Assembly (NCBI RefSeq): GCF_014805825.1
Contig: NZ_CP061941.1
Coordinates: forward strand, 1,426,001-1,490,000
Origin: Marinomonas algicola
GTDB lineage: Bacteria > Pseudomonadota > Gammaproteobacteria > Pseudomonadales > Marinomonadaceae
Reading direction: 5' to 3'
Length of the DNA: 64,000 nt
Positions 34,431-43,328 of the stretch are shown in pieces; the stretch's first letter is position 1; each line of letters starts with the position of its first letter. The position numbers were made by a program, and so were the translations under genes. A model generated the notes under the pieces. That model saw nothing but the letters and a program-made list of their open reading frames with translations, was not told the origin of the DNA and ran no database searches.

Positions 34431-35345
34431 GTGAAGCAGCTTTTTTTGGTACTGTTTACAAGTTTCTTTTTTTCAGCCGCCAGTGCCAATGCTGTTATTG
34501 TGCATGAAAGGAATTTTAAAGCGGCCAATGTGATAATTCATAAGATTGAAACGTATTCTGATTTTATTGGAATGCAGTCTATGGATTCGTCTACATATGT
34601 TTCTTCTAATAAGGAATCGCTCCCTCAAATTGTTATAGCCGTTGGTTTAAAGGTCTTTAGAGCCGTGTGTAATGCACCTTCAGATAAGACTATAGTCGCT
34701 ATTTTCCTTGGAAGAGAAGAGTACTTATCGGTAAGAGATCGCTGTCTTTCACCATCGACCGCTGTATTTTCAGGTGCGAACTTAGCATTGAGGCTGCGTG
34801 TCTTGAAATACATTTTGCCTAACGTAAATCGCTTAGGGCTAGTGTTTAGTCAAAACTTAAAGCTAGATGAAAAGTATTTTCAAGAACAGGCTTCTTTGCA
34901 TGAACTGAGTTTTGTTTTTAGCCCTACCTCAAATGATCGAGCTTCCATAATTAAAGCAATGAATAATACCGTTGCAGATACGGATGCTATGTTTTCTCTG
35001 ATAGACTCAGAGTTGTATCTGCCTCAAATAATCCAAGATGTCTTGAAGTTATGTTTTCGTCAACGAAAAATCATGGTGGGGCCATCCAATAATTTTGTTA
35101 AAGCTGGTGCATTGTTTTCTATTTATTCTGATGCAGAAGAGCAAATAAGATCGTTAGCGAATCTTTTAGTGCATCTAAACGCATACCCTATGGGTACCGT
35201 AGCCCCTTTTTATCCTCCCAATCTTAAAATTGTCTTTAATCCGTATTTGGTGCGATCCTTTGGATTGGTCCTACCCTCGGCAAAGTATTTGGAAAATGCT
35301 TTTGGGCTCTGTCCAGAATTAGGGTGTGCAAAAACGCTTGATTAA
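34431..35345 (+). CDS. ABC_sub_bind family periplasmic protein
   Basis: 304 residues from GTG 34431 (GGAAGAG upstream). Signal peptide ends SANA near residue 21. The mature protein follows the ABC_sub_bind plan: QIVIAVGLKVFRAV, LRLRVLKYILPNVNRLGLVFSQ, DAMFSLIDSELY, KIMVGPSNNFVKAGALFSIYSD, LVRSFGLVLPS. No permease or ATPase genes are adjacent; proteins of this kind next to a TonB receptor often serve as ligand sensors for signalling rather than transport. The last 27 bases overlap the convergent esterase gene. Confidence 0.82.
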   Translation: MKQLFLVLFTSFFFSAASANAVIVHERNFKAANVIIHKIETYSDFIGMQSMDSSTYVSSNKESLPQIVIAVGLKVFRAVCNAPSDKTIVAIFLGREEYLSVRDRCLSPSTAVFSGANLALRLRVLKYILPNVNRLGLVFSQNLKLDEKYFQEQASLHELSFVFSPTSNDRASIIKAMNNTVADTDAMFSLIDSELYLPQIIQDVLKLCFRQRKIMVGPSNNFVKAGALFSIYSDAEEQIRSLANLLVHLNAYPMGTVAPFYPPNLKIVFNPYLVRSFGLVLPSAKYLENAFGLCPELGCAKTLD

Positions 35346-36080
35346 TGAGATAAATGGCACGGGTTTTTCGGCGTGAAGCCAATGTCCGGTTCCTTGAATG
35401 GTTTTAACTGTCGTATTTGGAAAGTGCTCTAATATCGCGTTTTTATGTTCTGGTTCAATATAATGAGACCGTTCTCCTTTAATAAATAATGTTGGCTTAG
35501 TATAAGCCTTATTCATTAAAGGTTTTTTAAGTATGGTTTGATAATTATTTTGAAGCGTATCGAGTGCTATTCTCCAACTAAATGTCTCTTCTTTCTTAAT
35601 AAGGTTCTTCAAAAGAAAGCGTTTTACATTGATATCTGACACGTAGTTAGAGAGCTGTTCATCGGCTTCTGAGCGGTTTTTGATCTTTTTTAAGTTAATG
35701 GCTTTCAGTCCTTTAAAAATTTCCAAGTGGCTGGGGCTATAGTCAACAGGGGAAATATCAGCAATCATCAATTTAATAATACGTTCGGGAGCATCTGATG
35801 CAATTTGCATTGCAACTTTTCCTCCCATCGAATGTCCAAGTAGGTAAGATTCCGTAATAGAGTTATGATCCATCCATTCAATGATGGCTTTCGCTGTATT
35901 AGGGTAGGTAGCTTCTTTTAACTCGGAGGAGTTTCCATGGTTCGGAAGGTCTAAACAGTGTACTTGATAGTACTCACTTAGGTTCTGCGCGATTGAATGC
36001 CAGTTATCGCAATTACCAAATAGTCCATGAAGTATTATAAGGTGTTTACCTGTTTGACCATATTGTTTCGCATAAATCAT
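35319..36080 (-). CDS. ybfF: Alpha/beta hydrolase, YbfF-like esterase
   Basis: 253 residues. Oxyanion segment LHGLFGNCDNWHSIA, nucleophile elbow GHSMGGKVA near 93-101 and catalytic His in GTGHWLHAEKP near 237-247 match E. coli YbfF, an acyl-CoA/palmitoyl-CoA thioesterase and esterase. DLPNHGNS also fits. The 3' end overlaps the ABC_sub_bind gene by 27 bases in convergent orientation. Cytoplasmic, single gene. Confidence 0.88.
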   Translation of the reverse strand: MIYAKQYGQTGKHLIILHGLFGNCDNWHSIAQNLSEYYQVHCLDLPNHGNSSELKEATYPNTAKAIIEWMDHNSITESYLLGHSMGGKVAMQIASDAPERIIKLMIADISPVDYSPSHLEIFKGLKAINLKKIKNRSEADEQLSNYVSDINVKRFLLKNLIKKEETFSWRIALDTLQNNYQTILKKPLMNKAYTKPTLFIKGERSHYIEPEHKNAILEHFPNTTVKTIQGTGHWLHAEKPVPFISLIKRFCTP

Positions 36081-36148
36081 AGTTGTGCATCTGTATGTTA
36101 AATTACCAGTTTAACAAGTTTCTTACTTTTCAATAAAGACCGTTTTAC

Positions 36149-36754
36149 ATGTTAGATAAATATTTTATTAAGCACCTACGTGACCCATTAACTAAAGTGG
36201 CCTTTTTGGCTGTGCGGGCTGGTATTACAGCAAATCAAATAACCATCTTAGGCTTTATAATAGGGATGATGTCTCTACCCGCATTGTTATATCAGAGATA
36301 TGAGTTAGCATTATTGTTCATTTTATTAAATCGCTTTATGGATGGGCTGGATGGTGCTGTTGCTAGGTTGAAACAACCCACTGACTTAGGAGGGTACCTT
36401 GACATAACCTTAGACTTCATTTTTTATTCGGCTGTGGTTTTTGGTTTTGCTTTGGCTGATTCAAGTAATAATGCGATAGCGGCCGCATTTCTTATTTTTT
36501 CTTTTATGGGAACGGGAAGCAGCTTTTTGGCTTTTGCCGTCATGGCTGAAAAAAGAGAAATTCGTAGCTTAGACTACGGGAGTAAATCCTTGTTTTATCT
36601 TGGCGGCTTAGCTGAAGGGGGTGAAACAATTGGTTTTTACATTTTCGTATGTATTTTTCCTAGTTATTTTGCCATTGCAGCGTGGTTATTTGGTGGGATT
36701 TGCTGGCTTACAACCTGCACTCGATTATATGCAGGTTATAGGACATTGAAGTAG
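36149..36754 (+). CDS. CDP-alcohol phosphatidyltransferase family protein
   Basis: 201 residues, about six membrane helices. The catalytic CDP-alcohol motif is complete: MDGLDGAVARLKQPTDLGG then YLDITLD, i.e. D-x2-D-G-x2-A-R-x8-G-x3-D-x3-D (near 68-90). It transfers a phosphatidyl group from CDP-diacylglycerol to an alcohol acceptor; length and sequence fit the PgsA/Pcs-like short group but the acceptor is not predictable. Convergent with yfaE. Confidence 0.87.
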   Translation: MLDKYFIKHLRDPLTKVAFLAVRAGITANQITILGFIIGMMSLPALLYQRYELALLFILLNRFMDGLDGAVARLKQPTDLGGYLDITLDFIFYSAVVFGFALADSSNNAIAAAFLIFSFMGTGSSFLAFAVMAEKREIRSLDYGSKSLFYLGGLAEGGETIGFYIFVCIFPSYFAIAAWLFGGICWLTTCTRLYAGYRTLK

Positions 36755-36769
36755 AGGCTACCTTATTTA

Positions 36770-37069
36770 CTAACTAAGAAAAGCAATTTCAATATCACTT
36801 TTCACAATGGCGCAACAGGCTAACAAATAACCACTTTGAACCCAGGCCAATGGTTCTGAAGGGTACATGACATGACCTCTAATTAATTTTAATGAGCAAG
36901 AACTGCAATAGCCTTCTCGGCACTGATATTCCACAAAAACCCCAGCTCTTTCGAGCTGAGGTAATAATGGTTCTTGGTCATTTACCAATATTTGTTTCTT
37001 TCCCCACAGCACTCTATGAAGGGGAGTATCTTGGCTGTCTTTTAGTGGTGTATTAGAGGTCAAAGTCAT
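36770..37069 (-). CDS. yfaE: 2Fe-2S ferredoxin YfaE
   Basis: About 99 residues. The cluster ligands are visible: YQCREGYCSSCSLKL then LLACC, i.e. C-x4-C-x2-C and a distal Cys, with EPLAWVQSGYLLACC as in E. coli YfaE. It supplies electrons to maintain the diferric-tyrosyl radical of NrdB. Start uncertain: GTG 37084 or ATG 37069; AGGTGA stands 11 nt before the ATG, which was chosen. Both overlap the 3' end of nrdB, so translation is coupled. Confidence 0.9.
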   Translation of the reverse strand: MTLTSNTPLKDSQDTPLHRVLWGKKQILVNDQEPLLPQLERAGVFVEYQCREGYCSSCSLKLIRGHVMYPSEPLAWVQSGYLLACCAIVKSDIEIAFLS

Positions 37070-38186
37070 CGAAATCTGATTCACCTAAATCGTTATCAAT
37101 TTGGCCAACTAAGTAAGAGCTTATTTCTGCTTCCTGAGGAGCAACTTGTACATTATCACTAACCAACCATGAGTTAATCCAAGGGATAGGGTTACTTTTA
37201 GTATTAAAATAAGGCTCTAGACCAACGGCTTGCATGCGCATGTTGGTAATGTATTCTACATATTGACTTAAAATCTGGGCATTTAGACCAATCATAGAGC
37301 CATCTTTGAACAGATAGCGTGACCAATCTTTTTCTTGTTCTGCCGCTTCAATAAAAATATTTATCATGTCTTCTTTGCATTCACGAGCAATAACAGCCAT
37401 TTCAGGGTCATCTCTACCATCGGCCATTAGGTTTAGCATGTGTTGAGTTCCCGTTAGATGAAGAGCTTCATCACGAGCAATTAATTTGATGATTTTTGCA
37501 TTACCTTCCATTAATGTTCTTTCGGCGAACGCAAAGCTGCAGGCAAAACTGACGTAGAACCGTATCGCTTCAAGCACATTTACTGATGCGATTGTTAAGT
37601 AAAGTGCTTTCTTCAATTCTTTCATGCTGATAACGACATCACCACGACCCGAAATAGTATGTGTTCCTATGCCTAATGTGTTGTACAGGTTTACCATTTC
37701 AATTAGACGATCATAGTATTTTGATACACTATCGGCACGGCGTGTGATTTCTTCATTTACAGTAATATCGTCAAAGACAACGGTAGGATCGTTGACGATA
37801 TTACGAATAATGTGTGTATAGGAACGGCTGTGGATGGTTTCACTAAATGCCCATGTTTCTATCCATGTTTCTAGCTCTGGTAAAGAGACGATAGGTAGCA
37901 AGGCCACATTGGGAGAGCGTCCCTGAACGCTGTCCAGTAATGTTTGGTATTTAAGGTTGCTTAAAAAAATGTGTTGTTCGTGCTCTTCTAGTTTTTGAAA
38001 ATCTTTGCGGTCTGAGGATAAATCAACCTCTTCTGGTCTCCAAAAAAAAGAGAGCTGTTTTTCAATGAGCTTTTCAAAAATTGGGTGCTTTTGTTGATCG
38101 TAGCGAGCAACATTGACATTTTGCCCAAAGAACATGGGTTCTTTCATACTATCAAAACGCTTTCTGTTGAAAGTAGAGTAGCTCAT
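37053..38186 (-). CDS. nrdB: Ribonucleotide reductase class Ia, beta subunit
   Basis: 377 residues. The R2 motif SETIHSRSYTHII carries iron ligands Glu and His and the radical Tyr; further ligands are Asp in LLDSVQGR, Glu in NVLEAIRFY and E-x2-H in ARDEALHLTG. The C-terminal tail (acidic, ending DFDDFDL) binds NrdA. Very close to E. coli NrdB. Lies 107 bases after nrdA, with a hairpin between, and overlaps yfaE. Confidence 0.97.
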   Translation of the reverse strand: MSYSTFNRKRFDSMKEPMFFGQNVNVARYDQQKHPIFEKLIEKQLSFFWRPEEVDLSSDRKDFQKLEEHEQHIFLSNLKYQTLLDSVQGRSPNVALLPIVSLPELETWIETWAFSETIHSRSYTHIIRNIVNDPTVVFDDITVNEEITRRADSVSKYYDRLIEMVNLYNTLGIGTHTISGRGDVVISMKELKKALYLTIASVNVLEAIRFYVSFACSFAFAERTLMEGNAKIIKLIARDEALHLTGTQHMLNLMADGRDDPEMAVIARECKEDMINIFIEAAEQEKDWSRYLFKDGSMIGLNAQILSQYVEYITNMRMQAVGLEPYFNTKSNPIPWINSWLVSDNVQVAPQEAEISSYLVGQIDNDLGESDFDDFDL

Positions 38187-38245
38187 GAGTTGATGTGTTT
38201 CCTTTAACTTAATTATATTAATCAGAGTGTTGTTGATAAAGTAAA

Positions 38246-38276
38246 ATGCGGAACGAGAGAGGCTCTATTTCCGCAT
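38246..38276 (-). promoter_or_regulatory. Hairpin between nrdA and nrdB
   Basis: ATGCGGAA (38246-38253) pairs with TTCCGCAT (38269-38276), with AGAG/CTCT pairing possible inside. On the minus strand the stem is followed by TTTTACTTT. It lies after the nrdA stop and before nrdB, so it may be a partial terminator or a processing/stability site setting the ratio of the two subunits. Confidence 0.5.
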
Positions 38277-38293
38277 AGCATGCGAACGGTTTA

Positions 38294-40558
38294 TTATATC
38301 TTACATGCACCGCTAGCGCAGTCGTCCATGTCTTCTTGTTTGTCTTCTGCCCCATCGCGAGTGTTGTGATAGTACAAGGTTTTAATGCCTAGCTTGTAAG
38401 CCATTAAAAGGTCTTTTAACAACACCTTCATTGGTACTTTATTGGAGTCAAACCTTTGTGGATCATAGTTTGTGTTTGCTGAAATAGACTGATCAATAAA
38501 CTTTTGCATAATGCCGACTAGCTGTAAGTAACCTTCATTTGAAGGTATGGTCCACAATAATTCGTAATTGTTTTTCAGCTTTTCAAAATCCGGAACCACT
38601 TGTTTTAATATACCATCTTTACTCGCTTTAACTGAAACAAAGCCCCTTGGTGGTTCAATACCATTGGTTGCATTACTAATTTGAGAAGAGGTTTCAGATG
38701 GCATTAGTGCCGTTAAAGTAGAGTTTCTAAGGCCATGAGTAACAATATCAGACCTTAACGTTTCCCAGTCGTACACAAGCTCAGTGTTGCAGACGGCATC
38801 TAATTCTTTTTTATAGGTATCAATTGGTAAAATACCTTTTGAATAAGTTGTATCATCAAAAGCTAGGCATGGTCCAAATTCCTTAGACAGTTTATTGGAG
38901 GCCTTAAGGAGGTAATATTGAATGGCTTCAAATGTTTGATGAGTCAATTCATTTGCGCTTCCATCCGAATAACGAACACCATTTTTAGCAAGATAATAAG
39001 CGTAGTTAATAACACCAACACCTAATGTACGACGTAACTCAGTCGCTTTCTGAGCGGCATAAATCGGGTAGTTCTGATAGTCAAGTAAGCTATCAAGTGC
39101 TCGCACAATCAATTCAGATAGCTCTTCTAACTCATCTAAGCTCTCAAGAGCGCCTAAATTGAACGCCGATAAGGTGCAAAGAGCAATTTCCCCTTCGGTA
39201 TCATCAATTTTATTCAGTGGTTTTGTCGGGAGAGCAATTTCCAAACACAAATTACTTTGTTTTATCGGTGCAACAGCTGGATCAAATGGGCTATGAGTAT
39301 TGCAGTGGTCAACATTTTGTAAATAAATTCTACCTGTGCTGGCTCTTTCTGAGGCAAACAATGTGAACAAATCGGACGCTTTAATTCGCGTTTTACGAAT
39401 AGCGCTATCATTTTCATATTGCACATACAGTGTTTCGAATTTTTCCTGATCAGCGAAGAACGCATCGTATAGACCCGGTACATCAGACGGACTGAATAAG
39501 GTGATGTCTCCACCAGAAATTAAACGCTGGTACATTAAGCGGTTAAATTGAACACCGTAGTCAAGATGACGAACCCTATTTTCCTCTACACCTCTATTGT
39601 TCTTAAGTACAAGTAGACTTTCAACTTCTAAGTGCCAGATTGGATAGTAAACGGTTGCCGCGCCACCTCTGACACCGCCTTGAGAGCAGCTTTTTACGGC
39701 TGTTTGGAAGTGCTTATAAAAAGGTATGCAGCCTGTGTGAAATGCTTCTCCTCCACGTATAGCACTGCCTAATGCTCGTATAGCGCCAGCATTAATACCA
39801 ATGCCCGCTCTTTGGCTTACATATTTAACGATTGCACTGGAGGTTGCATTTATTGAGTCTAATGAGTCCCCGCATTCGATTAGAACACAGCTGCTAAATT
39901 GTCTTGTTGGTGTTCTGATCCCAGACATGATTGGTGTTGGGAGTGACAGTTTAAATTTGGACACGGCATCATAAAAGCGGCGGATATAATCTAATCGTGT
40001 GTTTTTATCATAGTCAGCAAAGAGGCACGCAGCCACTAGGATGTATATAAATTGAGGGCTTTCATAGATTTTCCCTGTCACGCGGTTCTGTACTAGATAT
40101 TTACCTTCTAGCTGTTTAACGGCCGCGTAAGAAAAATTCATGTCGCGAGAATGATCAATAAAGTCATTCATTTTTTCAAAATCATCTTGAGAGTAGTTTT
40201 CTAGCAGATGTTTATCATAACGGTTTTGCTCTACTAAGCTTTTAACATGATCCAACAAGTGAGGGGGTTCAAATTGACCAAAGGCCTTTTTGCGTAAATG
40301 GAAAATCGCAAGGCGTGCCGCCAGGTATTGGTAGTCAGGGGTTTCTTCTGAAATAAGGTCCGCAGCTGATTTGATCAGTGTTTCATGGATGTGAGTCGTT
40401 TTGATGCCTTCAAAAAATTGAATCTGTGCTTTAAGCTCAACTTGAGATACGGAAACATTGTCTAATCCTTCAGCGGCCCATGTAATAACTTTATGGATTT
40501 TTTCTAAGTTAATTGTTTCTGTCTTGCCGTTTCTTTTTGAGACTGTAATGGTGGTCAT
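38294..40558 (-). CDS. nrdA: Ribonucleotide reductase class Ia, alpha subunit
   Basis: 754 residues. N-terminal ATP cone (about 5-95, VSKRNGKTETINLEKIHKVI), catalytic domain with SSCVLIECGDSLDSI (first active-site Cys), the NLCLEIALPT and GEIALCTLSAFNLGAL radical-Cys region, TALMPSETSSQISNATNGIEP, and the C-terminal Cys pair in CASGACKI that is reduced by thioredoxin or glutaredoxin. Reduces all four ribonucleoside diphosphates with NrdB. Two NrdR boxes lie upstream. Confidence 0.98.
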   Translation of the reverse strand: MTTITVSKRNGKTETINLEKIHKVITWAAEGLDNVSVSQVELKAQIQFFEGIKTTHIHETLIKSAADLISEETPDYQYLAARLAIFHLRKKAFGQFEPPHLLDHVKSLVEQNRYDKHLLENYSQDDFEKMNDFIDHSRDMNFSYAAVKQLEGKYLVQNRVTGKIYESPQFIYILVAACLFADYDKNTRLDYIRRFYDAVSKFKLSLPTPIMSGIRTPTRQFSSCVLIECGDSLDSINATSSAIVKYVSQRAGIGINAGAIRALGSAIRGGEAFHTGCIPFYKHFQTAVKSCSQGGVRGGAATVYYPIWHLEVESLLVLKNNRGVEENRVRHLDYGVQFNRLMYQRLISGGDITLFSPSDVPGLYDAFFADQEKFETLYVQYENDSAIRKTRIKASDLFTLFASERASTGRIYLQNVDHCNTHSPFDPAVAPIKQSNLCLEIALPTKPLNKIDDTEGEIALCTLSAFNLGALESLDELEELSELIVRALDSLLDYQNYPIYAAQKATELRRTLGVGVINYAYYLAKNGVRYSDGSANELTHQTFEAIQYYLLKASNKLSKEFGPCLAFDDTTYSKGILPIDTYKKELDAVCNTELVYDWETLRSDIVTHGLRNSTLTALMPSETSSQISNATNGIEPPRGFVSVKASKDGILKQVVPDFEKLKNNYELLWTIPSNEGYLQLVGIMQKFIDQSISANTNYDPQRFDSNKVPMKVLLKDLLMAYKLGIKTLYYHNTRDGAEDKQEDMDDCASGACKI

Positions 40559-40603
40559 GGGGTTTTTTCCAACTGTGCTGTGCTAAGGAAGAGGATGGTG
40601 AGA

Positions 40604-40650
40604 ATACCTTATATAGTGTTATTTATATTTTTTTATACTATATGTAGTGA
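40604..40650 (-). promoter_or_regulatory. Paired NrdR boxes upstream of nrdA
   Basis: Two 16-base sites, 40604-40619 (core CCTTATATAGTGT) and 40635-40650 (core ACTATATGTAGTG), each agree at 13 positions with the NrdR consensus acaCwAtATaTwGtgt. They are 31 bases apart, i.e. three helical turns, the usual arrangement for cooperative NrdR repression. They are about 50-90 bases before the nrdA start. The rest of the 302-base gap (40559-40860) is AT-rich and holds no gene I can see. Confidence 0.8.
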
Positions 40651-40860
40651 TTCATGAAAATTATTTTGTAGAAGATAGAGCTCATTGAGATGAAAATCAA
40701 GGTTTGAAAATCAGATATTGAAAACGCTTAAAGCAGACTAAGTGATCACTTACGTTAATAGGCTCATGATGTGGAAACTGTGAAATTGGCAATAGAATTA
40801 AACTATATTTTTAAAGATTTTTTTGTCTAAAAGGTTTTTCAATTTGTGTGTAATAAGTGT

Positions 40861-41595
40861 TCAGTTAAGTTGCTTTATTAAAAAAGTGGCTACGCTGATT
40901 AAACTGTAAAGTATGATTTGATGAAGTAGGTAAATTATAAGTGCATGTTGTCCAAGCCAGCTCAAAATTCTGACCAAAGAGTTGTTACGCACTGTGATTT
41001 TACTCAGAAATTTACCTATGATTGGGCCAAAAAATACACATGCAATCCAGGGAAAAGGATAGACAATGTCTAAAGTATATTGGGGTGCTCCTAATTCGTT
41101 AAGAAGAAAGTGATGTATATTTGGGAACTGTAACCAGCTTGTTACGAAAAATATCAGGCCAATTGCTAAGCCAATGATAGCGTTTAATCTTGGATAACGT
41201 GCAAATGGGTAGAGAATGAAGCTAGCTAACAGAATGAAGTGTAAAATGCCAAAATAAATCCATTGGGAAGGGAAGGCAAGGTAGGTAATAAGTGAAATAG
41301 AGGCCGCTGCTATAAGTAGCTTCATTTGCCGAACTAAAAACTTTTTGAAATGGCTTGTTTGGAAAGGGGGTGGGATTTTACTTATATAAGTTGACCAACC
41401 AACAGCCGTTAAAAAAAGGAAGAGAATGACTGCCCTAAAGTTTACCCAGAATGAGTCGAATAGATTGTAGCTTATGTAGTTAAACTCTCTGAGATCCCAG
41501 CAGAAATGAAAGATAATCATTAGTAGAACCGCCGACCCTCTATAGGCGTCGAGAAAAATGTGCCTAGAGCTTGTCGGTGAAGGGGGCATAGTCAT
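40861..41595 (-). CDS. DUF1624 membrane protein (HGSNAT catalytic-domain-like)
   Basis: 244 residues, about seven membrane helices. It opens with RHIFLDAYRGSAVLLMIIFHFCWDL, whose R-x3-D-x2-RG and FH-x2-WD pattern is that of DUF1624/heparan-alpha-glucosaminide acetyltransferase-like proteins; the His is the presumed acetyl carrier in the eukaryotic enzyme. Also YFGILHFI and a terminal YLLHQIILY. Substrate in bacteria unknown. It follows pdxH by 68 bases on the same strand and may be the last gene of that operon. Confidence 0.82.
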   Translation of the reverse strand: MTMPPSPTSSRHIFLDAYRGSAVLLMIIFHFCWDLREFNYISYNLFDSFWVNFRAVILFLFLTAVGWSTYISKIPPPFQTSHFKKFLVRQMKLLIAAASISLITYLAFPSQWIYFGILHFILLASFILYPFARYPRLNAIIGLAIGLIFFVTSWLQFPNIHHFLLNELGAPQYTLDIVYPFPWIACVFFGPIIGKFLSKITVRNNSLVRILSWLGQHALIIYLLHQIILYSLISVATFLIKQLN

Positions 41596-41663
41596 CTTTA
41601 CTGTGATTTGTAAATGTTAGAAAAGGAGGCAAAAGTAGAGAGTTTATTTTGCCTCCCTGTTAC

Positions 41664-42305
41664 TTAAGGGGCTAAGCGAGTTCTTACCCAGCCATCATCT
41701 TTTTTCTCATAGGATAACCTGTCATGGAGCCGACTTGGTCTGCCTTGCCAAAACTCAATGTAATCGGCTTCCAGTATGTATCCTCCCCAATTATCTGGAC
41801 ACGGAATGCTGGAATTTACATACTCTTGCTCTAGTCTTTTAACGCTCTCGTGGAGATCTTCCCTGTGCGCAACAGGTTGACTTTGATTTGATGCCATTGC
41901 AGCCAATTGACTGCCTTTTGGGCGGCTTAAAAAGTAAGCTTCTGATATGTTACGTGATAACTTTTTTATTTGGCCTTCTATGCGTACTTGTCGGCTTAGT
42001 GATGGCCAGAAAAAGGTAAGGCAGGCGTTGTTGTTGTGAGCAATCTGTTCGCCTTTATTGCTTGAATAATTGGTGAAAAATGAAAAGCCTTCCTCGCTCC
42101 TCTGCTTTAAAAGCACAACCCGAGCATGGGGTTTATTATTCTGGTCAACTGTGCTTAACGTCATTGCCGTAGGGTCTTCGGGGCAAGTTTCAATAGCCTT
42201 ATTTAGCCACTCATCAAATACTTGCAGCGGATCGTTTGGAGTACTTTCTTCTAATAAGTCTTCAAACTGGTAGTCTCTTCTAATTGAACTGATATCTCTA
42301 TTCAT
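41664..42305 (-). CDS. pdxH: Pyridoxamine 5'-phosphate oxidase
   Basis: 213 residues. Uses FMN and oxygen to make pyridoxal 5'-phosphate. The family motifs are all present: ARVVLLKQ, FFTNYSSNKG, QVRIEGQIKKLS, YFLSRPKGSQLAAMAS, QPVAHREDL and C-terminal EFWQGRPSRLHDR then RLAP. It begins 2 bases after the coq7 stop, so the two are read together. Confidence 0.97.
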   Translation of the reverse strand: MNRDISSIRRDYQFEDLLEESTPNDPLQVFDEWLNKAIETCPEDPTAMTLSTVDQNNKPHARVVLLKQRSEEGFSFFTNYSSNKGEQIAHNNNACLTFFWPSLSRQVRIEGQIKKLSRNISEAYFLSRPKGSQLAAMASNQSQPVAHREDLHESVKRLEQEYVNSSIPCPDNWGGYILEADYIEFWQGRPSRLHDRLSYEKKDDGWVRTRLAP

Positions 42306-42307
42306 GA

Positions 42308-42940
42308 TTATACTCTGTAAGTCGACATGGTCATAATTTTGGAAACGCGAGTCATTATGCTCATAATGATCGGCGGGAAAACGTACCCTCCTGATTGTAA
42401 CGCCATTTCTTTATGTTGAGCTTCATCTAATCGCATCTGTTGCAAGACGGCTTTGCTGCGATGATCTTCTGTTGGTAGCGCATCTAGGTGCTTATCAATA
42501 TGCAAGCACACTTGATCTTCTGTTGCGGCAACAAAGCCTAGGCTTAATTTATCACTGATTAATCCAGCTCCTGCACCGATAACAAACGACGCGCCATAGA
42601 AGAAAGGGTTAAGTATGCTTGGCTTACTGTTTAAATCTAATAAACGTTGTTCGCACCAAACTAAATGATCAATTTCTTCGCGTGCAGCATGCTCCATTTC
42701 CTCGCGAATGCTCTCCAGTTTTGCTGTTGTTGCTTGACCAGCATATAAAGCTTGAGCGCATACCTCACCGGTATGGTTTATCCGCATAAGCCCACTTGCG
42801 TGTTTGTTTTCCTTAGAAGAAAATTCGGACTCTTTGTGGTTATTAGCAGGTGATGGGCGTGATGCCGTGGCGGCACCTGGTGTGACGGTTCTTAATGCTC
42901 TATCCAGCTGGACGATTGCCCTGTCAAAAAATGAAACCAT
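42308..42940 (-). CDS. coq7: Demethoxyubiquinone hydroxylase Coq7
   Basis: 210 residues from ATG 42940, with AGAGGAG 7-13 nt before it (a longer frame to 42967 lacks a site). Di-iron carboxylate protein: Glu in MRINHTGEVCAQALYAGQ, E-x2-H in EEIDHLVWCE, and a later Glu/E-x2-H in MRLDEAQHKEMA. Catalyses the last hydroxylation of ubiquinone synthesis at the membrane. 11 bases downstream of the HIT gene and 2 upstream of pdxH. Confidence 0.95.
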   Translation of the reverse strand: MVSFFDRAIVQLDRALRTVTPGAATASRPSPANNHKESEFSSKENKHASGLMRINHTGEVCAQALYAGQATTAKLESIREEMEHAAREEIDHLVWCEQRLLDLNSKPSILNPFFYGASFVIGAGAGLISDKLSLGFVAATEDQVCLHIDKHLDALPTEDHRSKAVLQQMRLDEAQHKEMALQSGGYVFPPIIMSIMTRVSKIMTMSTYRV

Positions 42941-42951
42941 GTTGTTCTCCT

Positions 42952-43293
42952 CTAGCCTGGAGGCCAAGTCATTTGCTTGCCTGCAAGAACGTGCATATGA
43001 ATATGATAAACCGTTTGGCCGCCGTCTTCATTGCAATTCATAACGACTCGGAAGCCAGATTGATCAACGTTTTTTTGTTTTGCTATTTTGCTGGCGATAA
43101 TAGGCAATTTACCAATGATGCGTGAGTCTGTGTTCTCAATATCATTTAATGTGGCGATGTGTTTTTTCGGGATGACTAAAAAATGAACTGGAGCCTGAGG
43201 CATGATGTCTTCAAATGCAATGACATCATCATCTTCGAATAAAATGTTTGCCGGTATTTCTTTATTAACAATTTTGCAAAAAAGGCAATCCAT
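42952..43293 (-). CDS. hinT: HIT-family nucleotide hydrolase HinT
   Basis: 113 residues. CLFCKIVNKEIPA at the N-terminus, then a VHFLVIPKKHIATLND segment and the histidine triad HIHMHVL near 97-103. Hydrolyses purine nucleoside phosphoramidates such as AMP-lysine. First gene of the hinT-coq7-pdxH run; GGAACAG lies before its ATG. Confidence 0.95.
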   Translation of the reverse strand: MDCLFCKIVNKEIPANILFEDDDVIAFEDIMPQAPVHFLVIPKKHIATLNDIENTDSRIIGKLPIIASKIAKQKNVDQSGFRVVMNCNEDGGQTVYHIHMHVLAGKQMTWPPG

Positions 43294-43328
43294 AACTGTT
43301 CCTTTGATTCTTGGTTGTTTGTACTTGC

